Assembly (NCBI GenBank): GCA_028694875.1 | Contig: JAQVKB010000091.1 | Location: 1-5,457, forward strand | Source: Candidatus Izemoplasmatales bacterium | Lineage (GTDB): Bacteria > Bacillota_I > Bacilli_A > Izemoplasmatales > Hujiaoplasmataceae | Direction: 5' to 3' | Length of the DNA: 5,457 bases | Shown: in pieces, positions 1 to 5,457 of the stretch | How positions within the stretch are numbered: position 1 is the first letter of the stretch | Layout of the letters: the number at the start of each line of letters is the position of its first letter | The notes under the pieces: model-generated | The model's database searches: none | Told to the model about the DNA's origin: nothing | What the model saw: the letters and a program-made list of their open reading frames with translations, nothing else | Program-made: the position numbers and the translations under genes

Positions 1-304
1 TCTTGAAACCGAATATCCCAAAGAATCGATTGACACCGCCAAGGCGGTGTTTTCTCATGTCATAGAAATCGATCAAATCATCACCAATCACCTGCAAAAT
101 TGGACAATTGATCGTTTGAATTATGTGGATAAAGCGATCATCCGATTTGCAGTTTATGAAATGAAATATACTGATCAACCCTATGAGATTATTATCAATG
201 AAGCCGTGAACTTGACCAAAACCTTTACCAACTTGGATGACGATCAAGCCAAAGCGTTTAACAATCGTCTCCTTGACAATATCCGGTTGACACTTTACCC
301 CTAA
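1..304 (+). CDS. nusB: Transcription antitermination factor NusB, 3' part (5' end outside window)
   Basis: NusB binds boxA RNA together with NusE (ribosomal protein S10) and helps RNA polymerase read through terminators, chiefly in rRNA operons. The reading frame is open from the first base (first whole codon at 2) to TAA at 302-304, giving 100 codons. The family is usually about 130-140 residues, so some 30-40 N-terminal residues lie to the left. Family landmarks are visible: the stretch DKAIIRFAVYEM (compare E. coli EKAVLRIALYEL), then INEAVNLTKTF (compare INEAIELAKSF), then AFNNRLLDNI where most relatives have F-V/I-N-G-V-L-D-K-I. A GTG at 47-49 could be taken as a start, but it is an internal Val codon: NusB-like sequence continues upstream and no ribosome binding site precedes it. 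xseA starts 5 bases after the stop, which suggests coupled translation. Confidence 0.93.
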   Translation, partial: LETEYPKESIDTAKAVFSHVIEIDQIITNHLQNWTIDRLNYVDKAIIRFAVYEMKYTDQPYEIIINEAVNLTKTFTNLDDDQAKAFNNRLLDNIRLTLYP

Positions 305-309
305 TTCGA

Positions 310-1602
310 ATGGAACGTAAAATCGTCACCGTCACGGCGCTCACCCGATATCTCAAATATAAAATCGATCGCGATGAACAACTCCAAGATATTCTCTTGC
401 GTGCTGAAATTTCAAATTTCAAACATCATAGTCGCGGTCATTTCTATTTCACCCTGAAAGATGAATCCGCTCAGATTTCGGCTGTCATGTTCATGCGCGA
501 TGCCGAAAAAATTCTTTTTCAACCGAAAGATGGCATGAAAGTTCTTGTCGAGGGTAGTGTTTCTGTCTATGAGCCTTATGGAAACTACCAACTCTATGTT
601 CGGAAAATGACCGAAGATGGTGTGGGCGAGCTCTATCTTCAATATGAAAAACGGAAACGGGATTTGGAAGAAGCGGGTTGGTTTGATCCCGCTCGAAAAC
701 GTCCGATACCGATGTTTCCAAAAGCTATTGGCGTGGTCACTTCACCAACAGGCGCAGCAGTGAGAGACATTATTCGTGTAATCTCAAGACGATACCCCCT
801 CACGAAAATCATCGTATATCCTGCTTTGGTACAAGGTGAACAAGCCAAAGATTCGATTGCATCTCAAATCCACGCCGCAAATCAGGATGGACTCGTCGAT
901 ACCTTGATTGTGGGTCGAGGCGGAGGGTCGATTGAAGACCTATGGGCCTTCAACGAACTGGTTGTGGCGGAAGCAATCCGAAACTCCTCCATTCCAGTCA
1001 TTTCTGCCGTTGGTCATGAAATTGACTTTACGATTGCGGATTTCGTAGCCGATGTTCGTGCCGCGACACCATCTCAAGCCGCAGAAATCGCGGTCGTCGA
1101 CCGCGTCACACTCTTTGAGCGTACTCAATCCGCGAGTTCCAAATTGCGGTTACAAATCCAACATTTGTTGGATCGAAGAACCAAGCAATTGATGACGTTG
1201 ACATCTTCTCGGGTTCTTCGTGATCCGCGATCGATGTTTACCAACGCTCACATGAAGACAGATCAATGGACAGAGAGACTACTGACACAGCACCCCAAAA
1301 AAAGAATTGATCTCGATCACGAAAAATGTTCGAGCCTGGAAGCGCGTCTTTCAAGATCGATGCAACAACAGTTAGATCGTTCCAAACGTCTCACACTTCA
1401 TGTGTTTGACAAATTGGAACTTGTCAATCCTCTTGGTATCATGAAACGTGGTTTTGCTCTTGCGACCAAAGAGGAGCACATTGTTACCCATGTTTCTGAA
1501 GTTCAAGTGGGAGATACCCTGTCTGTTCGTGTTCAGGACGGACAAATTGAAACGCAAGTTCTCGCCATTCATAAGGAGGATTCATCATGGAAAACAAATT
1601 AA
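310..1602 (+). CDS. xseA: Exodeoxyribonuclease VII large subunit
   Basis: This is the catalytic subunit of exonuclease VII, which cuts single-stranded DNA from either end into short oligonucleotides in mismatch and damage repair. At 430 residues it is near the usual 400-460. Residues 1-105 form the OB-fold DNA-binding domain (ISNFKHHSRGHFYFTLKD at 34-51). Residues 130-260 form the catalytic core, with GVVTSPTGAAVRDI (141-154), GRGGGSIEDLW (202-212), SAVGHEIDFTIADFVAD (232-248) and RAATPSQAAE (250-259). D153, R203, H236 and D239 align with E. coli D155, R205, H238 and D241, so the enzyme looks active. Residues about 265-370 are helical and probably coiled, the part known to hold XseB. The tail has the family NPLGIMKRGFAL motif (373-384) and GDTLSVRVQDG (401-411). 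The ATG at 310 is the only usable start, because a TGA at 274-276 closes the frame upstream. No Shine-Dalgarno sequence precedes it, so translation probably re-initiates from nusB. The 3' end overlaps xseB by 16 bases. Confidence 0.97.
   Translation: MERKIVTVTALTRYLKYKIDRDEQLQDILLRAEISNFKHHSRGHFYFTLKDESAQISAVMFMRDAEKILFQPKDGMKVLVEGSVSVYEPYGNYQLYVRKMTEDGVGELYLQYEKRKRDLEEAGWFDPARKRPIPMFPKAIGVVTSPTGAAVRDIIRVISRRYPLTKIIVYPALVQGEQAKDSIASQIHAANQDGLVDTLIVGRGGGSIEDLWAFNELVVAEAIRNSSIPVISAVGHEIDFTIADFVADVRAATPSQAAEIAVVDRVTLFERTQSASSKLRLQIQHLLDRRTKQLMTLTSSRVLRDPRSMFTNAHMKTDQWTERLLTQHPKKRIDLDHEKCSSLEARLSRSMQQQLDRSKRLTLHVFDKLELVNPLGIMKRGFALATKEEHIVTHVSEVQVGDTLSVRVQDGQIETQVLAIHKEDSSWKTN
1573..1580 (+). promoter_or_regulatory. 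Strong ribosome binding site of xseB, inside the end of xseA
   Basis: AAGGAGGA lies 6 bases before the xseB ATG and is a near-perfect complement to the 16S rRNA 3' end. It sits in the last codons of xseA. It is clearly the strongest Shine-Dalgarno sequence in the window, and it decides the xseB start. Confidence 0.9.
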
Positions 1603-1814
1603 CGTTTGAAGAAGCGATTGCGCAACTTGAGACGATTGTCAAAGAACTCGAAAGCGGACAATTATCCTTGCAAGATGCCGTTCAAAAATACGAAGAAGGA
1701 ATGCGTCTTGCCAAGCAATGCACGACTGAACTAGAACGAGCAGAAGATGTTGTCGTCAAATTGATGTCTCAAGGAAAACTTCAGGATTTCGATTTACCAG
1801 CGGAAGAAGAATAA
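1587..1814 (+). CDS. xseB: Exodeoxyribonuclease VII small subunit
   Basis: The small subunit binds the helical C-terminal part of XseA in several copies and is needed for an active, non-toxic exonuclease VII. The product is 75 residues, typical for the family (about 60-85). The signature runs across most of its length: LTFEEAIAQLETIVKELESG (5-24), LSLQDAVQKYEEGMRLAKQC (26-45) and LERAED (48-53). This is a pair of helices with regularly spaced hydrophobic residues, followed by an acidic tail ending PAEEE. The ATG is fixed by AAGGAGGA six bases upstream and by the family N-terminus. It overlaps the end of xseA by 16 bases in another frame, an arrangement that ties synthesis of the two subunits together. 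Confidence 0.96.
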   Translation: MENKLTFEEAIAQLETIVKELESGQLSLQDAVQKYEEGMRLAKQCTTELERAEDVVVKLMSQGKLQDFDLPAEEE

Positions 1815-1819
1815 GAATC

Positions 1820-1825
1820 GAGGAG
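1820..1825 (+). promoter_or_regulatory. Ribosome binding site of dxs
   Basis: GAGGAG lies 5 bases before the ATG at 1831, in the 16-base gap between xseB and dxs. It supports the chosen dxs start, which also matches the usual family N-terminus. Confidence 0.82.
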
Positions 1826-1830
1826 ACCCG

Positions 1831-3693
1831 ATGATTGATTTGCTTGATATCAAGGATCCTTCGTTTCTGAAGGATTGTTCGATCGAAGAATTAGACGAAC
1901 TTGCTCAATCGGTTCGTTCTTTTATCATTGAAAAAGTATCCAAAACAGGTGGTCATCTTTCTTCTAATCTTGGGGTTGTCGATTTGACCATTGCCTTACA
2001 TCGTGTGTTTCATTCACCTGATGATAAATTGATATTCGATGTTGGGCATCAAGCCTATACGCATAAGATTTTAACGGGAAGGGCCAAAGATTTCGACCAA
2101 TTACGACAAACCGATGGATTGTCTGGGTATTTAAAGCGGTCTGAAAGTATTCATGATGTATGGGAAGCTGGTCACTCTTCGACAGCGATTGCCGCGATGG
2201 CTGGTTTTGAAACGGCACGAATTTCCCGAGGAGAGAATTGTCGTACAGTGGCTGTGGTTGGAGATGGATCGCTCAATAGCGGATTGAGTTTTGAAGCTCT
2301 CAATTTTTTGGGTCACCAACAACAGATGAAGCCGATTATCATTTTGAATGATAACGAAATGAGTATCTCCAAGAATGTTGGCACGCTTGCCAAGTTGCTC
2401 AACACGATGAGAACTTCCAAACCGTATCAAAAAGCGATGCGAAAAAGAGACAGGTATCCTCATTTCCTTCGCGACATCAAAACGCGAGTTGGCGATATGA
2501 TGCGTGGCTTTGCCAAAAACCTTACGATTTTCGATGAATTAGGATTTAGTTATTATGGCCCCATTGATGGACATGACATACGTACACTCATCCGTTATCT
2601 CGAACTCGTCAAAAAAGCAGATCGCGGATGTGTTCTTCATGTTGTCACGAAAAAGGGGAAAGGGTACGAACCTGCCGAATCGGATCTCGATGGAAAATGG
2701 CATGGCGTTGCTCCGTTTGTCGTCGAAACTGGATTACCTCTTGAAGCTGCCAAGGAAAACATGGTCTCTTGGAGTAATATCGTCAGTAGTTTTTTGCATC
2801 GATATGCGGCAAATCATCCCAATTTCCGCGTGATTGTTCCTGCGATGGTACAAGGATCCGCCTTGAAACAATTCCAAGAGGATTATCCTGAACAACTCGT
2901 GGATGTCGGTATTTGCGAATCCTTTTCTGTTGTCTATGCGGCGGCGTTGGCACTCAATCACGAAAAAGTATTCGTCCCTATCTATTCTAGTTTTCTTCAA
3001 AGGGCCTACGATCAGGTCAGTCATGATGTCGCGAGACATGGTGCCCATGTTGTGTTTGGAATTGATCGTGCCGGTTTGGTTGGCGATGATGGTGAAACCC
3101 ATCAGGGAATCTATGACGTCGCCTTCTTACGTCACATTCCTTCGTTGGAAATCTTGCAGCCAAGAGATGCTTCCGAAATGCATGCTATGCTTTCATACGC
3201 TTTGGATGTCACCAAGAACCCTGTCGCGATTCGATATTCCCGCGCTAAAGCAAGATTTCAGATGGACGCGTTAAGAGTTGTCCCGATTGACAAACCTTCT
3301 TGGGAAGTCATGACAGAGGGCAAGGATGGCTATATCATTACGATGGGAGACCATGTCTCTCGGATGGAAGAAGCGTTGAAAGAGTCGACGCTGTCCGTCA
3401 CGTTGGTGAATGCAAGATTCCTGAAACCTCTCGACGAAACCATGCTTACAACCATCTTAGGTACCAAAAAGCCCATCGTTGTGTTGGAAGATGGCGTCAA
3501 AACGGAAGGTCTAGGGTCGGCAATCTTGGAATTCGCATCCGATCATGATTTGATGCCTTCGTATTTCCGAATTCTTGGTTTGCCCGATGAATTTATTCCG
3601 CAAGGAAAAGTCAGCGATTTGTTAGAAAGGTATGGACTGGATACTCCATCCGTCTTGAAAGTTATGCAACAAGAAATCACTCGCCAAGGGTAG
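1831..3693 (+). CDS. dxs: 1-deoxy-D-xylulose-5-phosphate synthase (divergent EQH motif)
   Basis: Dxs condenses pyruvate with D-glyceraldehyde 3-phosphate, using thiamine diphosphate and Mg2+, to give 1-deoxy-D-xylulose 5-phosphate and CO2. This is the first step of the MEP isoprenoid pathway and also supplies thiamine and pyridoxal synthesis. Its 620 residues match the family. Domain I (about 1-305) has GGHLSSNLG (40-48, H42), FDVGHQAYTHKILTGR (69-84), KRSES..DVWEAGHSST (102-118), the thiamine-binding GDG (144-146) with ILNDNEMSIS (171-180), GPIDGHD (243-249) and TKKGKGYEPAE (273-283). Domain II (about 310-475) has IYSSFLQRAYDQ (384-395), IDRAGLVGDDGETHQG (411-426) and RYSR (468-471). Y385, R413, H424 and R471 match E. 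coli Y392, R420, H431 and R478. Domain III (about 490-620) ends with GLPDEFIPQG (583-592). One oddity is that the catalytic glutamate E363 is kept, but the usual AEQHAVTFAAG reads CESFSVVYAAA (362-372). Overall identity is secure; exact activity is inferred. recN begins 9 bases after the TAG stop. Confidence 0.95.
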   Translation: MIDLLDIKDPSFLKDCSIEELDELAQSVRSFIIEKVSKTGGHLSSNLGVVDLTIALHRVFHSPDDKLIFDVGHQAYTHKILTGRAKDFDQLRQTDGLSGYLKRSESIHDVWEAGHSSTAIAAMAGFETARISRGENCRTVAVVGDGSLNSGLSFEALNFLGHQQQMKPIIILNDNEMSISKNVGTLAKLLNTMRTSKPYQKAMRKRDRYPHFLRDIKTRVGDMMRGFAKNLTIFDELGFSYYGPIDGHDIRTLIRYLELVKKADRGCVLHVVTKKGKGYEPAESDLDGKWHGVAPFVVETGLPLEAAKENMVSWSNIVSSFLHRYAANHPNFRVIVPAMVQGSALKQFQEDYPEQLVDVGICESFSVVYAAALALNHEKVFVPIYSSFLQRAYDQVSHDVARHGAHVVFGIDRAGLVGDDGETHQGIYDVAFLRHIPSLEILQPRDASEMHAMLSYALDVTKNPVAIRYSRAKARFQMDALRVVPIDKPSWEVMTEGKDGYIITMGDHVSRMEEALKESTLSVTLVNARFLKPLDETMLTTILGTKKPIVVLEDGVKTEGLGSAILEFASDHDLMPSYFRILGLPDEFIPQGKVSDLLERYGLDTPSVLKVMQQEITRQG

Positions 3694-3696
3694 GTG
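3692..3696 (+). promoter_or_regulatory. Ribosome binding site of recN, overlapping the dxs stop
   Basis: AGGTG, a partial match to the GGAGGTG type of Shine-Dalgarno sequence, lies 6 bases before the TTG at 3703. It shares two bases with the dxs TAG stop (3691-3693). It is moderate in strength and supports the non-ATG start. Confidence 0.65.
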
Positions 3697-3702
3697 TGAA
3701 CA

Positions 3703-5388
3703 TTGCTAAAACGGCTAAACATCCGCGATTTTGCCATCATCGATGATTTGACCATCGATTTTGAAGATCGATTGACAGTTCTCACCGGAGAAACCGGTGC
3801 GGGTAAATCCATCTTGATTGATGCCATTTCATTGCTTTTGGGTGACCGCGCTTCTCAAGAAATGATTCGTAGCGGTAAAGAGAAAGCCGTCGTCGAAGCC
3901 TTGTTCACGAACCTTTCCGATGTCGTGATGGCGCAGCTAAAGCCTCTTGGTATTGATGCGTTGACTGAGGAGTTATGGATTTCACGGGAGATCTCTACCA
4001 ACAACAAGAATCTCATCAAAATGAACCAAGTTTCGGTAACGCTCTCGGACTTGCGGGAACTCACGAAACATCTTGCGGATGTTCATTCTCAATTTGACAC
4101 TCAGAGACTGATTCACCCACAAAATTATTTGGCGTTGATGGATGGATTCGCACCTTCAAAGATTGAGGTCGCTTTACAACTCTATCAATCGCATCTTCAT
4201 GCCTTTCTTCATGCAAAGCAAGAACATCTAGCGCTTCTTCGAAAGAAACGCGAGTTGGAAGAACGTCAGGAAATGTATCAATATCAATTCAAGGAACTTC
4301 AATCGTATGAACTCAATCCCAAAATCATTGATGAATGGATTGAGCAAGAAAAATTGATGTCCAATTTCGACAAGATCTATTCTCTTCTCGCTAGTACCAA
4401 TGAGATGTTGGAGGAAGGTCCATTTATGGATATCTTCTACAATTTATCCACGAATTTATCGCAATTATCCGAGTATCAAAAAGAGTTTGAGTCTGCGAAA
4501 GCCGAAGTCGAAGACGCCTATTATCGAGTGGAAGATATTCAAAAAGTATTGTCGAGGGCACTTGATCGGTTTAGTTATGACCCCGAAGAACTTGCGGTGT
4601 TGCAAGAGAAAATTCATGATATTGAGACCCTCCAAAAGAAATATCATATGGATGTTCTTGGACTTGCCCAGCATCGTGATTTTCTAGAGAAGGAACTTGA
4701 TCAAACCTTCCATTACGAAGAATATCTCGAAAAAACAAAAAACGCCCTCTACAAGGCATTTGAGGATACGTTAGGATCGGCCAAAGCGCTCACGGCACTC
4801 CGTCAACAAATCGCCAAACGAATCGAGAAAGATTTGGCAGGCGTCTTTGTGGATTTGGTACTTCCAAATACGAAATTGGAAATTGTCGTTTCCGAGGCGC
4901 TTCCACCAGACCCAGAGTCGACCACGAATTTTTCGGAAGATGGCGTGAATTCGATCGAATTTATGATTTCGACCAATCGCGGAGAGCCACTAAAGCCATT
5001 ATCTAAAACGGCCTCAGGCGGCGAAATGAGTCGAATTATGTTGGCATTTAAAACGATTTTCATTCGTTCTCAAGACTTATCAACGATTGTTTTTGATGAA
5101 ATCGACACTGGAATTAGTGGTAGCGTGGCAAAACAAATTGCTCGGAAAATTCGAGACATTTCGCGGTATGTACAAGTCATTTCCATCACTCACATTCCGC
5201 AAGTAGTGGCAATTGGAGATCACCATTTGCATGTCGTGAAGGAAGTCATTCGCGATCGTACGGTTGCAAGAGCAAGGTACTTGAATCATGAAGAACGAAT
5301 TCACGAGATTGCGCAAATGATTTCAGGAGAGAAAATTACCCCTTCCGCTCTCGAAAGCGCCAAATCGTTGCTTTTAGAAGACAAATGA
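3703..5388 (+). CDS. recN: DNA repair protein RecN (SMC-like ATPase), TTG start
   Basis: RecN is an SMC-family ATPase that gathers at DNA double-strand breaks and promotes recombinational repair with RecA. The product is 561 residues, against a usual 550-575. The N-terminal half of the ATPase head has LNIRDFAIIDDLTIDF (5-20), Walker A GETGAGKS (29-36) and a Q-loop DVHSQFD (126-132). Residues about 155-375 are rich in Glu, Lys, Leu and Gln, as expected for the coiled-coil arms. The C-terminal half has the ABC signature SGGEMSR (438-444), Walker B TIVFDEIDTGISG (461-473), the H-loop ITHIPQVVA (495-503) and the family tail RIHEIAQMISGEKIT (532-546). All ATPase elements are present. TTG at 3703 is chosen because it yields the standard start (M)LKRLNIRDFAI and has AGGTG six bases upstream. 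No LexA-type operator is visible in front, so any damage control would act from the operon promoter outside the window. One oddity is that the Q-loop neighbourhood differs from the common DIHGQHEHQ. Confidence 0.97.
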   Translation: MLKRLNIRDFAIIDDLTIDFEDRLTVLTGETGAGKSILIDAISLLLGDRASQEMIRSGKEKAVVEALFTNLSDVVMAQLKPLGIDALTEELWISREISTNNKNLIKMNQVSVTLSDLRELTKHLADVHSQFDTQRLIHPQNYLALMDGFAPSKIEVALQLYQSHLHAFLHAKQEHLALLRKKRELEERQEMYQYQFKELQSYELNPKIIDEWIEQEKLMSNFDKIYSLLASTNEMLEEGPFMDIFYNLSTNLSQLSEYQKEFESAKAEVEDAYYRVEDIQKVLSRALDRFSYDPEELAVLQEKIHDIETLQKKYHMDVLGLAQHRDFLEKELDQTFHYEEYLEKTKNALYKAFEDTLGSAKALTALRQQIAKRIEKDLAGVFVDLVLPNTKLEIVVSEALPPDPESTTNFSEDGVNSIEFMISTNRGEPLKPLSKTASGGEMSRIMLAFKTIFIRSQDLSTIVFDEIDTGISGSVAKQIARKIRDISRYVQVISITHIPQVVAIGDHHLHVVKEVIRDRTVARARYLNHEERIHEIAQMISGEKITPSALESAKSLLLEDK

Positions 5389-5414
5389 CCTGATCAAACA
5401 GGTCATTTTTTTTT
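5383..5414 (+). terminator. Rho-independent terminator of the nusB-recN operon
   Basis: A perfect 10-bp stem, AAATGACCTG (5383-5392) with CAGGTCATTT (5399-5408), encloses a 6-base loop ATCAAA. It runs directly into an uninterrupted T tract (5406-5414). The TGA stop of recN (5386-5388) lies inside the left arm, so the last ribosome would cover part of the hairpin. This marks the end of the + strand transcript. Confidence 0.9.
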
Positions 5415-5416
5415 AT

Positions 5417-5440
5417 AAAAAAAACTGAGCAATCGCTCAG
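5417..5440 (-). terminator. Rho-independent terminator for a convergent - strand gene
   Basis: On the - strand the sequence reads CTGAGC-GATT-GCTCAG (5440 down to 5425) followed by eight T (5424 down to 5417). This is a 6-bp stem with a 4-base loop and a good U tract. The stem can be extended by three weaker pairs (G-U, A-U, G-U) using 5441-5443. A run of A precedes the hairpin on the + strand, so the orientation is clear. It implies a gene coming from the right on the - strand. Confidence 0.75.
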
Positions 5441-5457
5441 CTCAAAACCTTGATCAT

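Noticed and set aside
47..49. GTG as the start of a short 85-residue protein
   Set aside because: The frame stays open to the window's left edge and the upstream residues fit NusB. It is an internal Val codon with no ribosome binding site.
273..315. Two TTGACA hexamers (273-278 and 287-292) as -35 boxes for xseA
   Set aside because: At 17-base spacing the -10 positions read ACCCCT and ATGGAA, neither like TATAAT. The hexamers are codons at the end of nusB.
1895..1917. Inverted repeat ACGAAC...GTTCGT in early dxs as a LexA operator
   Set aside because: The arms resemble the Gram-positive SOS box CGAAC-N4-GTTCG, but the spacer is 11 bases and it sits well inside a gene. It is probably chance.
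2131..2463. 110-codon open frame on the - strand within dxs
   Set aside because: It is antisense to the thiamine-binding region of Dxs, with no motif and no ribosome binding site seen.
2734..3102. 122-codon open frame on the - strand within dxs
   Set aside because: It is fully antisense to a conserved part of Dxs, the product shows no recognisable motif, and I see no start signals.
2903..3274. 123-codon + strand frame overlapping dxs
   Set aside because: It is a shadow of dxs in another phase, and the translation is low in complexity and without family features.
3783..3799. CACCGG-AGAAA-CCGGTG hairpin just after the recN start
   Set aside because: It is a GC-rich 6-bp stem but has no T tract, and it falls on the codons leading into and through the start of the conserved Walker A loop. 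Coding constraint explains it.

Overview
The window is an ordinary, densely packed housekeeping block, all read from the + strand: the 3' part of nusB, then xseA, xseB, dxs and recN. It closes with a clear Rho-independent terminator and a second, back-to-back terminator that serves a gene arriving on the - strand. I see no RNA gene, mobile element, CRISPR array or defence system, and no non-coding stretch longer than about 70 bases.

Organism: the order nusB-xseA-xseB-dxs-recN is a shortened form of the Bacillus-type cluster nusB-folD-xseA-xseB-ispA-dxs-tlyA/yqxC-argR/ahrC-recN. The proteins read most like those of Bacillota or a close relative (Bacilli, Erysipelotrichia or standard-code Mollicutes-like lineages). 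The base composition is moderately AT-rich by eye. Trp residues are encoded by TGG and recN ends in TGA, so the standard bacterial code applies and a TGA=Trp mycoplasma is unlikely. I cannot name a genus.

Layout: nusB (1-304, 5' end outside the window) is followed after 5 bases by xseA (310-1602). xseA overlaps xseB (1587-1814) by 16 bases. After 16 bases comes dxs (1831-3693), and after 9 bases recN (3703-5388, TTG start). No gap is large enough for a conventional promoter and none is evident, so the genes are probably one transcript started upstream of the window. recN's stop codon lies inside the stem of the terminator hairpin (5383-5414).

Function: XseA and XseB form exonuclease VII, a single-strand DNA nuclease. 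RecN is an SMC-like protein acting at double-strand breaks. NusB is part of the transcription antitermination complex. Dxs makes 1-deoxy-D-xylulose 5-phosphate, the entry point of the MEP isoprenoid pathway. The genes are linked mainly by a conserved neighbourhood and not by one pathway.

The points most worth a second look are a Dxs with a rewritten EQH motif at the thiamine-activating glutamate, the missing cluster members (folD, ispA, tlyA, argR), a terminator-like GC-rich hairpin inside nusB, and the interlocked convergent terminators at the right end. None of these amounts to a new system.
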